The notes: generated by a model from the sequence alone, not told the origin. 64,000 nt of DNA from Marivivens sp. LCG002 (GCF_030264275.1 NZ_CP127166.1:163230-227229), one strand, 5' to 3'. Shown: positions 24,481 through 33,921, counted from the first letter of the stretch. Translations and numbers: made by a program.

Positions 24481-25698
24481 ATGCTCGAAGCGAATCCAGA
24501 AACAAAAGTCACCGACTCCGCGGTCTTCCGCGGATCGAACCAGTCTGGCTTGCGCGATCATAACGAGCGCCTTGTCCTTTCGCTGATTCAACGGTTCGGC
24601 CCGAAACCTGGGGTGGAAATCGCTCGCCTCATTGGTCTTTCATCGCAAACCGTGTCGGTCATCCTTCGAGATCTTGAGACCGAGGGCCTGATCAAACGGG
24701 GCACGCCCCAGCGCGGTCGCGTCGGTAAACCGTCCGTCCCGATGATGCTCGACCCTTCGGGCGCCTTTTCCATCGGTTTGAAAATCGGACGCCGTTCTGC
24801 CGACCTCGTTTTGATCGACCTTGTGGGTGAGACCCGTCTCCATCACACAGTCACCTATCGCTTTCCAAAACCCGACCCGCTTCTGGCCTTCGTCAATGAG
24901 GGGATCGAACGTTGCGCACACTTACTTCCCGCGGGCAGCTTTAAACGGATTGCGGGCATCGGAGTGGCGAAGCCGTTCGAAATCTGGAATTGGCACGAAA
25001 CCATCGGCGCGCCGATGGCGGATATGGAGGCCTGGCGCGCATTCGATTTCGAAGGAACAATTTCCCGCGCGACGGGGCTTCCCGTCTATATCGAAAACGA
25101 TGCAACTGCCGCCTGTCGGGCCGAGAACACCTCGGGGCGTGGGCGGGAATTTCGTGATTTCGCGTATTTCTTCATCGGCGCCTTTGTCGGCGGCGGCGTG
25201 GTGCTCAACCATTCGATTTTCGAGGGTTTTCACGGTAACGCAGGGGCTTTCGGGTCCCTACCCTCGATCGACAACCAATCGGGCGCAGAGCAATTGATCG
25301 ACGCGGCATCGCTCTATCTTTTGGAAAGCCGATTGGCCGAGAGCGGGCTGGATGCGACCCGCATGTGGGAACCCCCACATGATTGGAGCGAATTCGAAAC
25401 CCACGTCGATCTCTGGATCGAACAGGCGGCCGAGCACCTTGCAAGGGCTGCAATGACGGCCTGTTCGGTCATCGACTTCCAAGCGGTTCTCATCGACGGC
25501 GCCTTTCCCGAAGCCGTTCGCAAGCGACTTGTCGAACGTGTGCGCGCGTTGATCGCTAACCTCGATACGCGCGGCCTTGTCGTTCCGCGCATCGAAGAAG
25601 GCCTCGTGGGGCGCAATGCCCGCGCCCTTGGCGCGGCCTCAGCCCCGATCTTTGCGCAATATCTGATCAATACGAATGGCCGATTGGCTTCTGTCTAG
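24481..25698 (+). CDS. frcR: ROK-family transcriptional regulator, FrcR-like
   Basis: A 405-residue protein: winged HTH at about residues 25-80 (IARLIGLSSQTVSVILRDLETEGLI), then a ROK sugar-kinase-like domain with ENDATAAC and a GAFVGGGVVL phosphate-loop-like segment. The CxCGxxGC zinc motif of many ROK proteins is missing. Rhizobial frc operons have a ROK regulator FrcR in the same divergent place. The large inverted repeat at 24259-24308 is the obvious binding site. The ribosome site is weak. Confidence 0.8.
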   Translation: MLEANPETKVTDSAVFRGSNQSGLRDHNERLVLSLIQRFGPKPGVEIARLIGLSSQTVSVILRDLETEGLIKRGTPQRGRVGKPSVPMMLDPSGAFSIGLKIGRRSADLVLIDLVGETRLHHTVTYRFPKPDPLLAFVNEGIERCAHLLPAGSFKRIAGIGVAKPFEIWNWHETIGAPMADMEAWRAFDFEGTISRATGLPVYIENDATAACRAENTSGRGREFRDFAYFFIGAFVGGGVVLNHSIFEGFHGNAGAFGSLPSIDNQSGAEQLIDAASLYLLESRLAESGLDATRMWEPPHDWSEFETHVDLWIEQAAEHLARAAMTACSVIDFQAVLIDGAFPEAVRKRLVERVRALIANLDTRGLVVPRIEEGLVGRNARALGAASAPIFAQYLINTNGRLASV

Positions 25699-25730
25699 AA
25701 GGCGCGGTTATGGCCGATCTGGAAAGAGCA

Positions 25731-26732
25731 TTACGGCAACGATAGAACCGTCGGGAGCACGGTCTTATGGCTCGGGCGCATAAGCGCACCTTGCTTGGCC
25801 TCCACAAGATAACGGCCCGCCGCAAAACCGATCTGTCGTCTTGGCGTAATGGTCGTCGCAATCCGCACCGGAAGGGTGCGGGTCATTTCAAGCCCGTTGA
25901 AACCCGCAAGGATAAGCGCGTCACCCACCGCGATGCCTTGGGCAAGACAGGAAAACACACCTCCCAAAGCCACATCATCATTGGAATAATAAACACAGTC
26001 GAGATCGGGATGCGCCTGCAAAATCTCGGCGGTAAGCCGTCGCCCCGCTTCGGTGCTTGAATGTTCGGGATCATGCCGCATCGCGACAAGCGCAAGGCCC
26101 GCCGCCTCGAGAGCCGCTTTGAACCCCTCCAAACGGCGACCTGCACGAAGATCATGCGCCAGACCGCAACCGACATAGCCGAAACGGCGTCGACCTTGGG
26201 CAATCAAAGCCTGTGCCATCTCGCGGCCCGCTTCGAAATGTGAAAACCCGATTGCGGCACCCAACGCGTCCCCATCCGTATCCATGATCTGGACCACGGG
26301 AACAGCGGAAGCGGCCAATAGTTCCCGCGTCTTGTCGGATTGATCAAGCCCCGTCACGATAAGCCCTGCGGGGTTCCACGACAAAAGGCTCTTGATAAGC
26401 TCGAACTCTTTGGCGGGGTCATAGTCCGTCACACCGAACATCGGCTTGAGACCACTTCCCTCGATCCCCTGTGCGATCCCCGACATGACCTCGGCAAAGA
26501 CGATATTATTCAGGCTCGGAACCACAACGCCGATCAGGTTCGATTTGCTGTTCGAAAAGGCGGTGGCCAAGGGATTGCCGACGTATCCCGTTTCCCGCGC
26601 CGCTCTTTCGACCTTGTCGATATTTTCGCGCGACACATCAGGCGCCCCGCGGAGCGCACGCGACGCAGTCATCTTGCTCACACCTGCGACAGCGGCAACA
26701 TCCGCCAAAGTGATCCGATGTTTGATTTGCAA
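25731..26732 (-). CDS. LacI-family regulator (GntR-like) of the tetronate operon
   Basis: A 333-residue repressor: HTH ITLADVAAVAGVSKMTASRALRG at the N-terminus, then a ligand domain (IGVVVPSLNNIVFAEVMSGI, AGFNGLEMTRTL) of the gluconate-repressor branch. The start codon is TTG at 26732; no ATG lies near enough to include the HTH, and only a weak GGGGTAAG precedes it. It diverges from ltnD-otnKCI across about 100 bases that hold two dyads, so tetronate or an intermediate is the probable inducer. Confidence 0.85.
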   Translation of the reverse strand: MQIKHRITLADVAAVAGVSKMTASRALRGAPDVSRENIDKVERAARETGYVGNPLATAFSNSKSNLIGVVVPSLNNIVFAEVMSGIAQGIEGSGLKPMFGVTDYDPAKEFELIKSLLSWNPAGLIVTGLDQSDKTRELLAASAVPVVQIMDTDGDALGAAIGFSHFEAGREMAQALIAQGRRRFGYVGCGLAHDLRAGRRLEGFKAALEAAGLALVAMRHDPEHSSTEAGRRLTAEILQAHPDLDCVYYSNDDVALGGVFSCLAQGIAVGDALILAGFNGLEMTRTLPVRIATTITPRRQIGFAAGRYLVEAKQGALMRPSHKTVLPTVLSLP

Positions 26733-26769
26733 GACCGACTTACCCCGAGTGGAAATGACATTGACGACT

Positions 26770-26807
26770 GGTATCGATACCGTTACCGATACCAGTATAC
26801 GGTAACG
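26770..26807. promoter_or_regulatory. Tandem LacI-type operators before ltnD
   Basis: GGTATCGATACC (26770-26781) is a perfect palindrome with a central CG. Right next to it CGTTACCG (26781-26788) pairs with CGGTAACG (26800-26807), and the spacer itself contains ATAC-CA-GTAT. These GTTACC/GGTAAC half-sites resemble those of gluconate-type LacI repressors. Two sites in one short promoter suggest tight repression of both directions. Confidence 0.65.
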
Positions 26808-26836
26808 CGATCAAGCAACATCAAAGAGTGTCCAGA

Positions 26837-27742
26837 ATGTCTCAGAAAACAAAAGTGGCGGTGATAGGTCTAGGCTCGATGGGCTTTGGCATGGCCAATT
26901 GCTGCCTCGGAGCGGGCCTTGAAACATTCGGCTATGACGTGAACAAGGACGCCGAAGCGCGGTTCAAAGCCTTGGGCGGGGCCGGCGCGCCGCTCTCCGA
27001 TGCCATTCAGGCAATCGACGCCGCCCTGATTGTGGTTCTGAACGCCGCTCAAACCGAAGCGGTCCTCTTTGGCGATGACGGAATTGTATCGCGGATGGCC
27101 AAGGGGGCCGTCGTGATCTCGAGCGCAACAGTTTCCCCCGATTTTGCCCGCGACATGGAACGCAGATGCGCCGCTTTCGGCGTGCACTATCTCGACGCGC
27201 CGATTTCGGGTGGCTCGCTCAAAGCGGCTTCGGGCGATCTCACCATCATGGCCTCTGGCTCGAAAGAGGCATTTGCCAAAGCAGCGCCCGTCCTCGACGC
27301 CATTTCGGCCAAAATCTTCGACCTTGGCGAAAGCGCAGGACCGGGTTCGGCTATGAAAGCCACGAACCAGCTTCTCGCGGGTGTCCATATCGTTTCGATG
27401 GCCGAAGCGCTGACCTTCGGCATGACCCAAGGCATCAGCCCCGAAACCTTTCTCGAAGTCATTTCCCAAAGCGCAGGCACGAGCTGGATGCTCGAGAACC
27501 GCGCGCCCCATATCGTCGATGGCGATTATACCCCCCGTAGCACTGTGAACATCTGGCCCAAAGACCTTGGGATCGTGCTCGACATCGCCAAGGACGCCAA
27601 ATTCAGCGCCCCGATCACGGCAGCCGCGATGCAACAATATCTTGCCGCCGCAGGCATGGGGCTCGGCCTCGAGGATGACGCCGCAGTGACCAAAGTCTAT
27701 GCGCGCAATGCGGGTCTAACCCTGCCTGAAAAGGACAAATAA
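26837..27742 (+). CDS. ltnD: L-threonate dehydrogenase, beta-hydroxyacid dehydrogenase family
   Basis: A 301-residue NAD-dependent enzyme predicted to oxidise L-threonate to 2-oxo-tetronate in the cytoplasm. The Rossmann motif is VIGLGSMGFGMA near the N-terminus; the substrate signature DAPISGGSLKA and the catalytic-Lys helix GPGSAMKATNQLL are present. Assignment to LtnD rather than tartronate semialdehyde reductase rests on the following otnK, otnC and otnI genes. ATG at 26837 is preferred over the GTG at 26828. The stop overlaps the otnK start by one base. Confidence 0.88.
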   Translation: MSQKTKVAVIGLGSMGFGMANCCLGAGLETFGYDVNKDAEARFKALGGAGAPLSDAIQAIDAALIVVLNAAQTEAVLFGDDGIVSRMAKGAVVISSATVSPDFARDMERRCAAFGVHYLDAPISGGSLKAASGDLTIMASGSKEAFAKAAPVLDAISAKIFDLGESAGPGSAMKATNQLLAGVHIVSMAEALTFGMTQGISPETFLEVISQSAGTSWMLENRAPHIVDGDYTPRSTVNIWPKDLGIVLDIAKDAKFSAPITAAAMQQYLAAAGMGLGLEDDAAVTKVYARNAGLTLPEKDK

Positions 27743-29013
27743 TGACGACCGTCCTAGGCTGTATCGCTGATGATTTTACCGGCGCGACCGACCTTGCGGG
27801 GTTGTTGGCACGCAGTGGGGTCAAGGTCTCGCTCAGGATTGGAGTGCCAACCGAAGCGCCGACCGACACCGCACCTTTTGAAGTCATCGCGCTCAAGATC
27901 CGCACCGAACCCGTCTCCGAGGCGAATGCCCAAGCCCTCAAAGCGCTCGACTGGCTAAAGCAGGCGGGGGCAGAGCGCTTCTTCTGGAAATACTGCTCGA
28001 CCTTTGACTCGACCTCCGAGGGTAATATCGGCACGGTCGCGGAAACCTTGATGGCAAGCCTCGGCGCGGATCAAACCATCTATTGCCCCGCTTTCCCCGA
28101 GAACGGCCGTTCCATTTTCATGGGGAACCTTTTTGTCGGACGGTTGCCGCTTGCCGAAAGCCCGATGAAAGATCACCCGCTGACCCCGATGCGGGACAGC
28201 AATCTCATGCGACTTCTGGCGCCTCAAGTCACGGGCAAAGTCGGTCTCATCGACCGCCTGACCGTCGCCAAAGGACCTTCAGAGATCAAACAGGCGCTCG
28301 CATCGCTGCGGAGCGAAGGTATCGCCCATGTGGTCGCCGATGCGGTTGCGGACCAGGATTTGGCCCTCATCGCCGAAGCTTGCCGCGACCTCAAGCTGAT
28401 GACGGGCGGCTCTGCCATCGCGATGCCCCTCCCCGCACTCTATATCGCGGACGGAACCCTCTCCGCCGATGCGCCGCGCGCGTCCATCCCGACATTAGAG
28501 CGAACCCGCGTTATCCTCTCGGGAAGCTGCTCGGCGATGACCAATGCGCAAGTGGCCCATTACATCGCCCAAGGTCGCCCCGCATTCCGGCTCGATCCTC
28601 TGGAACTTGCCGAAAACGGGTCAAAAGCCGCGCTGGACTGGCTCTCAGAGCAGGATCTGACCAAGGCTCCGCTTGTCTATGCCACCGCAGCCCCCGAAAG
28701 CGTGCGAGCGGCCCAAGAGCGGCTTGGTGTGGCAAAGGCAGGTGCGATCGTCGAGACCGCGCTGGCCGATTGTGCCAGCCAGGCCCGAGACCAAGGTGCG
28801 CGCCAGATCGTCGTCGCAGGCGGCGAAACATCGGGCGCCGTGACCCAAGCGCTCGGGGTCTCCCGACTGGAGATCGGCCCTGAAATCGCACCTGGCGTGC
28901 CGTGGTGTTTCTGCCGCTCGAACGGAACCGAGATTGCCCTCACGCTCAAATCCGGCAACTTCGGGACCGAGACATTCTTTTCCGATGCATTCACCAAGCT
29001 AGAGGTCCACTGA
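27742..29013 (+). CDS. otnK: 3-oxo-tetronate kinase (DUF1537 / four-carbon acid sugar kinase)
   Basis: A 423-residue kinase of the DUF1537 family, which phosphorylates 3-oxo-tetronate to its 4-phosphate. The N-terminal domain begins with GCIADDFTGATDLAGLLARSG, the acid-sugar site; the C-terminal nucleotide domain has VILSGSCSAMT and VVAGGETSGAV. Full length for the family. It starts in TAATG with ltnD and ends in TGATG with otnC, so the operon is coupled throughout. Confidence 0.92.
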   Translation: MTTVLGCIADDFTGATDLAGLLARSGVKVSLRIGVPTEAPTDTAPFEVIALKIRTEPVSEANAQALKALDWLKQAGAERFFWKYCSTFDSTSEGNIGTVAETLMASLGADQTIYCPAFPENGRSIFMGNLFVGRLPLAESPMKDHPLTPMRDSNLMRLLAPQVTGKVGLIDRLTVAKGPSEIKQALASLRSEGIAHVVADAVADQDLALIAEACRDLKLMTGGSAIAMPLPALYIADGTLSADAPRASIPTLERTRVILSGSCSAMTNAQVAHYIAQGRPAFRLDPLELAENGSKAALDWLSEQDLTKAPLVYATAAPESVRAAQERLGVAKAGAIVETALADCASQARDQGARQIVVAGGETSGAVTQALGVSRLEIGPEIAPGVPWCFCRSNGTEIALTLKSGNFGTETFFSDAFTKLEVH

Positions 29014-29657
29014 TGTCAGAGTCCAAACTGCGCGAAGAAATATGCCTCCTCGCCAAGTCGATGTTTGACCGTGGCTTGACGGGCGGGTCTACGGGAAACA
29101 TTTCGGCCCGCACCGAAGACGGCGGCCTGTTGGTCTCTCCGACGGGCACTTCTTTCGGTCGACTTGATCCCGCGCGCCTGTCGCGTTTCGACGCCAAAGG
29201 CGTGTTGGTCGGCGGCGATTCCCCGACCAAGGAAATGCCGCTCCACTCGGCATTCTATGAAACGCGTTCAACTGCGGGCGCGGTCGTGCATCTCCATTCC
29301 TGCCATTCGGTGGCATGGTCGATGATGCCCGGCGTGGACGAAGATAATTTCCTGCCGCCTCTCACCCCCTATTCGATCATGAAGCTCGGCAAGGTAAAGC
29401 TCCTTCCCTTCTTCATGCCCGGCGATCCTGCAATGGGTGAAGCCGTGCGTGGACTGGCGGGCAAACGATCTGCCGTGATGCTGGCCAACCATGGCCCCGT
29501 TGTCGCGGGCAAAGACATCGAGACCGCCTGCAACGCGATTGAAGAGCTCGAGGATACCGCACGGCTCGCCATCTTGATGCGCGGATATGACGCCAGAATG
29601 CTCAGCCCCGAACAGGTGCAAACCGTCGTGACCAAATTCAATGTGGAGTGGGACTGA
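29013..29657 (+). CDS. otnC: 3-oxo-tetronate 4-phosphate decarboxylase (class II aldolase fold)
   Basis: A 214-residue member of the class II aldolase/adducin family. GLTGGSTGNISAR binds phosphate, VVHLHSCHS supplies two zinc His ligands, and a third lies in ANHGPVV. Together with OtnK it yields dihydroxyacetone phosphate and CO2. The frame is open far upstream inside otnK, but the start at 29013, one base into the otnK stop, gives the family length. Confidence 0.9.
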   Translation: MSESKLREEICLLAKSMFDRGLTGGSTGNISARTEDGGLLVSPTGTSFGRLDPARLSRFDAKGVLVGGDSPTKEMPLHSAFYETRSTAGAVVHLHSCHSVAWSMMPGVDEDNFLPPLTPYSIMKLGKVKLLPFFMPGDPAMGEAVRGLAGKRSAVMLANHGPVVAGKDIETACNAIEELEDTARLAILMRGYDARMLSPEQVQTVVTKFNVEWD

Positions 29658-30418
29658 TGCAATTTTCCGCAAATCTCGGCTTTCTCTGGACCGACCGCCC
29701 CTTGCCTGACGCCATTCGGGCGGCAAAAGCTGCAGGCTTTGACGCGGTTGAGTGCCACTGGCCTTATGATACGCCTGCCGAGGAAGTCCTTGCCGCGCTC
29801 AATGAAACGGGGCTGAGAATGCTTGGCCTTAACGGGCGGCGCGGCAATGTAGTGGGAGGCGAAAACGGCCTGACCGCGCTCGTCGGCCGCGAGGAGGAAG
29901 CGCGTGCCGCCATCGACGAAGCTCTTGCCTATGCAAACCATCTGGGAACCCCCAACGTGCACATCATGGCGGGCTTTGCGAAGGGTGACGCGGCGCGCAG
30001 AACCTATGTCGAAAACCTCCGCTATGCGTCGAGCGAAGCCGCCCCGCTCGGGATCACGATCCTGATCGAGCCGCTGAACAAATACGACGCGCCGGGTTAT
30101 TTCCTCTCGACCACGGGTCAGGCGCTCGCAATCATTGAAGAGATTGGCGCACCCAACCTCAAGCTCATGTTCGACTGCTACCATGTGCAACTCATGGAAG
30201 GCGACCTAAGCCACAAACTCGCGGACCTCCTCCCCCATATCGGGCATATCCAGTTCGCTTCTGTTCCCGATCGCGGCGCGCCTGATCATGGTGAAGTCAA
30301 CTACGCCCATATCTTCAAGCGGATCGGTGAACTCGGCTGGCAAACGCCGCTTGGTGCTGAATACAAACCGATGGGCGACACCGACGCGACACTCGGCTGG
30401 CTCGAGACCCTGCGCTAG
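29657..30418 (+). CDS. otnI: 2-oxo-tetronate isomerase (Hyi family)
   Basis: A 253-residue TIM barrel of the hydroxypyruvate-isomerase group that converts 2-oxo-tetronate to 3-oxo-tetronate, the substrate of OtnK. Metal ligands lie in ILIEPLN, the MFDCYH strand, GEVNYAH and GAEYKP. Start at 29657, sharing a base with the otnC stop, removes three residues of an alternative start. It ends the operon; the reaction order is LtnD, OtnI, OtnK, OtnC. Confidence 0.88.
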   Translation: MQFSANLGFLWTDRPLPDAIRAAKAAGFDAVECHWPYDTPAEEVLAALNETGLRMLGLNGRRGNVVGGENGLTALVGREEEARAAIDEALAYANHLGTPNVHIMAGFAKGDAARRTYVENLRYASSEAAPLGITILIEPLNKYDAPGYFLSTTGQALAIIEEIGAPNLKLMFDCYHVQLMEGDLSHKLADLLPHIGHIQFASVPDRGAPDHGEVNYAHIFKRIGELGWQTPLGAEYKPMGDTDATLGWLETLR

Positions 30419-30503
30419 GCCCTGCGGCAATCTATTGCTGGTTCCAATCGTGCTGATCCGTTAGGGAGCAGCACGTAATTCGATCGAACCAACGGGTGCC
30501 GCC

Positions 30504-32165
30504 ATGACCATCGCCGCAACACACCGCTCCGAACTCCTCATGCCCGCAGGCTCGCTTGAGCGCTTGAAAGTTGCGGTGCTCTACGGGGCTGATGCGGTTT
30601 ATCTCGGCACGCCCGACATGTCGCTGCGCACCAAATCCAAATTCTCGCTCGAAGAGATCAAGGAAGGCGTCGAATTCGCCCACGCGCGCGGCGTGCGCAT
30701 TTATCTGACCCTCAATCTCTTTACCCACAACAAGGACATCGAAAAGCTTCCTGCCTTTGTCGAAACGATCAAGGACATCGGCCCCGACGGTGTGATCATC
30801 GCCGATCCGGGCGTCTTCAATTTCGTCCGCAAACACGCACCCGATCTCAAGCTCCATGTCTCGACCCAAGCGAACGTGTGCTCGTGGTTGACCGTGGACT
30901 ACTGGAAAGACATGGGCGCAGATCTGGTCGTTCTCGCCCGCGAGGTCACCTTTGCCGAAACCGCCGAAATCAAGGAAAAATGCCCCGACATCCGGATCGA
31001 AAGCTTTGTCCACGGCGCGATGTGTATGACCTATTCGGGGCGCTGCCTCCTGTCGAACTTCATGGCAGAGCGCGGCGCGAACCAAGGCAACTGTGCCAAC
31101 TCTTGCCGCTGGCACTACAAGGTCCACATGAAGCTAAAGGACGGCACGATCAAAGAGCTGCCCCTGACCGAAGAGAACCTCGAACTCTTCGAGTTTGTCC
31201 TCGAAGAAGGTGGCCGTCCGGGGGAATTCATGCCCATCGAAGAGGATTGGCGCGGCTCCTATATCCTGAACTCCAAGGATATGTGCCTGATGCCCAAGCT
31301 CGACGATCTTCTTCGCATCGGTGTCGACAGCCTCAAAGTCGAAGGGCGCAACAAAAGCCCCTATTATGTCGCCACCGTGGCCCGCGCCTATCGCCGTGCC
31401 ATCGACGCCTATTACGCCGATCCCGAGAACTGGAAACCAGAGCCTTTCATGGCCGAACTCGAAGGCTCGACCAACCGCGGCTTTACGATCGCCTTCCACG
31501 AAGGGCGGCTCCAGAACTATGCCCATAACTACGATCACACAAAGGCTATGGCGCCTTGGGAATATGCGGGCATGATTACCGAGACGCGGCAAGACGGTCT
31601 TATCCTGAGCGTCAAGAACCGCATCGACGCGGGCGACGTGATGGAATTCCTTCCGCCCGATCCGACCGCCGAACCCGTGCTTCTTCGCCTCTATGACTTT
31701 GCACTGGACGGAAAAACCGACGAGCCCGTCGATTACGTTGTCGGAAGCAGAAACGACAAAGTCTTCATCCCCTATTCCGCTTTTGATCGCGAAGATCCCC
31801 AGTCGGTCAAAGACCGCTTCCCGCCCTTTACCATCGTGCGCAAGGAATCGATGCTGGCCGAGGACGAATGGCGGCGCATCAAGCTCGACAAAACCGCACA
31901 GCAAATCGAACTTGGCGCCCCCAACCGCGAAGGCATCTATAAAAAGCAGGTCGCCAAGCTTCAGGACGCCATCGGCACCGAGAACATGGAAAAGCGCGCC
32001 CGCACATCGCGCAAGGGCGTCGAGGGGTGCTGCGGACGCGGCTGTAACGGCTGTCTGATGTTCTGGAACGATCCCGAGTACGCCAAGGCACGAGAGCTGC
32101 TCAAGGCGCGGAAATCAGGCGAAATTCAGATGCTTGACCGCGATATGCGAGAGAAAAGCGCCTAA
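30504..32165 (+). CDS. U32-family protein, tRNA uridine hydroxylation (TrhP/YegQ-like)
   Basis: A 553-residue cytoplasmic protein annotated as collagenase-like peptidase U32 in many genomes. E. coli YegQ (TrhP) is required for 5-hydroxyuridine at tRNA position 34. Seen here: LLMPAGSLERLKVAVLYGADAVYLG, the Cys-containing region HGAMCMTYSGRCLLS...GNCANSCRW, and a C-terminal CCGRGCNGC. These Cys residues fit the iron-sulphur requirement of the family. The C-terminal extension makes it longer than YegQ (about 450 residues). It appears unrelated to the sugar genes around it. Weak ribosome site (ACGGG). Confidence 0.85.
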   Translation: MTIAATHRSELLMPAGSLERLKVAVLYGADAVYLGTPDMSLRTKSKFSLEEIKEGVEFAHARGVRIYLTLNLFTHNKDIEKLPAFVETIKDIGPDGVIIADPGVFNFVRKHAPDLKLHVSTQANVCSWLTVDYWKDMGADLVVLAREVTFAETAEIKEKCPDIRIESFVHGAMCMTYSGRCLLSNFMAERGANQGNCANSCRWHYKVHMKLKDGTIKELPLTEENLELFEFVLEEGGRPGEFMPIEEDWRGSYILNSKDMCLMPKLDDLLRIGVDSLKVEGRNKSPYYVATVARAYRRAIDAYYADPENWKPEPFMAELEGSTNRGFTIAFHEGRLQNYAHNYDHTKAMAPWEYAGMITETRQDGLILSVKNRIDAGDVMEFLPPDPTAEPVLLRLYDFALDGKTDEPVDYVVGSRNDKVFIPYSAFDREDPQSVKDRFPPFTIVRKESMLAEDEWRRIKLDKTAQQIELGAPNREGIYKKQVAKLQDAIGTENMEKRARTSRKGVEGCCGRGCNGCLMFWNDPEYAKARELLKARKSGEIQMLDRDMREKSA

Positions 32166-32195
32166 ATCGAAACAGGCATCGGCAAGTGACGAACC

Positions 32196-33083
32196 CTAGA
32201 GCGCAACCAATGCGCCGCGCTTGCCGATCACCTTGGCCGACACGTTGCACCCCGCCTTGACCGCCGCTTCCAATGAGTGACCCTCATAGAGCGCAGCCAG
32301 AAATCCCGCATTGAAACTGTCGCCTGCCGCAGTCGTATCCACCACATCCGCAACGGTCTGCGGCTGAATTTCGGTCTGTCCTTCGGGCGCCGACACAAGA
32401 ACAGATGCAGGACCGTCTTTGACGATCACCGTCGCGCAGCCCGCCTCGTGATAGCGTGCCGCAGTGGCCGCTTTGTCCGCATCCCCGAAAATTTCCGCTT
32501 CATCCTCGAACGAGGGAAGAACGATATCAGCAACACCTGCCCCCTCCATCGTGCCAGCGCGCATCGCATCATGGGACGCCCAAAGCCGTGGCCGTAGATT
32601 GGTATCGAGCACCACGCGCACGCCTTGGCTTCTCGCCTCCGAAATCACCCCAAGCAGCCTTGTGCGAGCCGCAGGTGCAAGGATCGCAAGCGTGATCCCC
32701 GAAAAATAGAGCGTATCACCGCGCGAAACGGGCAAAGTCACAAGATCGTCCGCAAGCGTTTTCGCGGCAGAGGTATCGCGCCAATAGGAAAAGCTCCGCT
32801 CCCCGTTCTTGAGCGAAATCATATAGAGTCCGATATGCCCACCCTTACGCTCGATCAACTCGGGCGTAATGCCGCTCTGGCGCATGAAGCCCGCCATCTC
32901 TCGCGAAGGCGCGTCATCGCCGATTGCCGAGAAATAGGCGACCTCTACGGCCTCGGGCGCAAGTTTGCGAAGATACCACGCGGTATTGAACGTATCCCCC
33001 GCGAACCCCGTTGCCAAAAGCCCCTCTCCGGCAGGTGAAAGCTCGAGCATGCATTCACCGATCGCCAGAAACCTTTGGGTCAT
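32196..33083 (-). CDS. kdgK: 2-keto-3-deoxygluconate kinase (PfkB family)
   Basis: A 295-residue ribokinase-fold kinase expected to make KDPG from KDG for the Entner-Doudoroff branch. The N-terminus LAIGECMLELSP and the catalytic VVDTTAAGDSFNAGFLA are present. The start overlaps the stop of the GntR regulator by ATGA. The kduI-kduD-uxuB operon on the other side of that regulator makes KDG and related acids, which supports KdgK over fructokinase. No KDPG aldolase gene is in the window. Confidence 0.87.
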   Translation of the reverse strand: MTQRFLAIGECMLELSPAGEGLLATGFAGDTFNTAWYLRKLAPEAVEVAYFSAIGDDAPSREMAGFMRQSGITPELIERKGGHIGLYMISLKNGERSFSYWRDTSAAKTLADDLVTLPVSRGDTLYFSGITLAILAPAARTRLLGVISEARSQGVRVVLDTNLRPRLWASHDAMRAGTMEGAGVADIVLPSFEDEAEIFGDADKAATAARYHEAGCATVIVKDGPASVLVSAPEGQTEIQPQTVADVVDTTAAGDSFNAGFLAALYEGHSLEAAVKAGCNVSAKVIGKRGALVAL

Positions 33084-33772
33084 TCGAGATCCTCGAAATA
33101 CTGAGCGTGTTCGACACGGATACGCGGAAGGACTGTCAGAATGCGGCTGACGTGGCTACGCAGCATCTTTTCGGCAAGCTCGGTATCCCGCGACCTGATC
33201 GCATCAAAAAGCCGGACATGTTCGTCTTTGGCAAGCTGGCTGTCCGACGACAGGGTCAAGAACCGCACACGGTCCATCTGGGCCTTTTTCTCGCGAATAA
33301 GGGTCCACACATGCCCGTGTCCCGCAATTTCGCAAATCGTCTTGTGAAAGGTCTCGTCCAGATCGTGGAATTTCTCGCGATCCCGAGTATCGACCGCGCG
33401 TTGCTGATCTTCGATAAGCTGCTCCAACTCGGTAAGATCGGCCGAGGTCGCACGCTTGGTCGCTTCGATCACGCAAGCGGCCTCGAGAGCTTCACGGACG
33501 AAATGCGCGTCCCGCACGCCCTTTTCGGAAATCTTGGTGATCAGGGTCGCCCGCTGCGGGCGGATCAACAAGAACCCTTTTTCCGACAAACGGAAAAACG
33601 CGTCCCGCACGGGCTGTCGCGAAACACCGAGCTGTTTGGAAATATCGGCCTCGGACACTTTGGTCCCGGGAGGCAGATCAAGCTTGATGATGGCACGATA
33701 CATGGCGTCGAAAACCTGATCGGTTGTCGACATGACGGGCGCGGGAATGAGTGATCTGAGCTGGTCGTTCAT
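33080..33772 (-). CDS. GntR/FCD-family regulator of uronate catabolism
   Basis: A 230-residue regulator: winged HTH in the first 80 residues (ISKQLGVSRQPVRDAFFRLSEKGFLLI) and an FCD ligand domain with metal residues in DLDETFHKTI, EIAGHGHVW and LRSHVSR. It forms an operon with kdgK and diverges from kduI. UxuR/ExuR-like repressors of this class answer to uronates or KDG. AAGGG precedes the start. Confidence 0.85.
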   Translation of the reverse strand: MNDQLRSLIPAPVMSTTDQVFDAMYRAIIKLDLPPGTKVSEADISKQLGVSRQPVRDAFFRLSEKGFLLIRPQRATLITKISEKGVRDAHFVREALEAACVIEATKRATSADLTELEQLIEDQQRAVDTRDREKFHDLDETFHKTICEIAGHGHVWTLIREKKAQMDRVRFLTLSSDSQLAKDEHVRLFDAIRSRDTELAEKMLRSHVSRILTVLPRIRVEHAQYFEDLE

Positions 33773-33830
33773 TGTGCCCTTGTCTTACGTGCAATTCATC
33801 CTCTGCGTAAAGTGTAATTGGATTTTGCTT

Positions 33831-33859
33831 TTGACGCAACTTCCAGACTAACATATTAG
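33831..33859 (+). promoter_or_regulatory. Predicted promoter of kduI-kduD-uxuB
   Basis: TTGACG (33831-33836) and TATTAG (33854-33859) are separated by 17 bases. Nearby GTGCAATT (33790 region) and GTGTAATT (33813 region) are repeated upstream and could be contacts for the GntR regulator. Confidence 0.55.
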
Positions 33860-33921
33860 ATAGAGGTGAACAGCCCGCCCGAAACGGGCAAGGCACCGTG
33901 CAAGACCTTCTGCGAGGACAT

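Noticed and set aside
33864..33890. GCCCG/CGGGC hairpin in the kduI leader as a possible riboswitch
   Set aside because: Single short stem with no further conserved structure; a GntR regulator already explains control.
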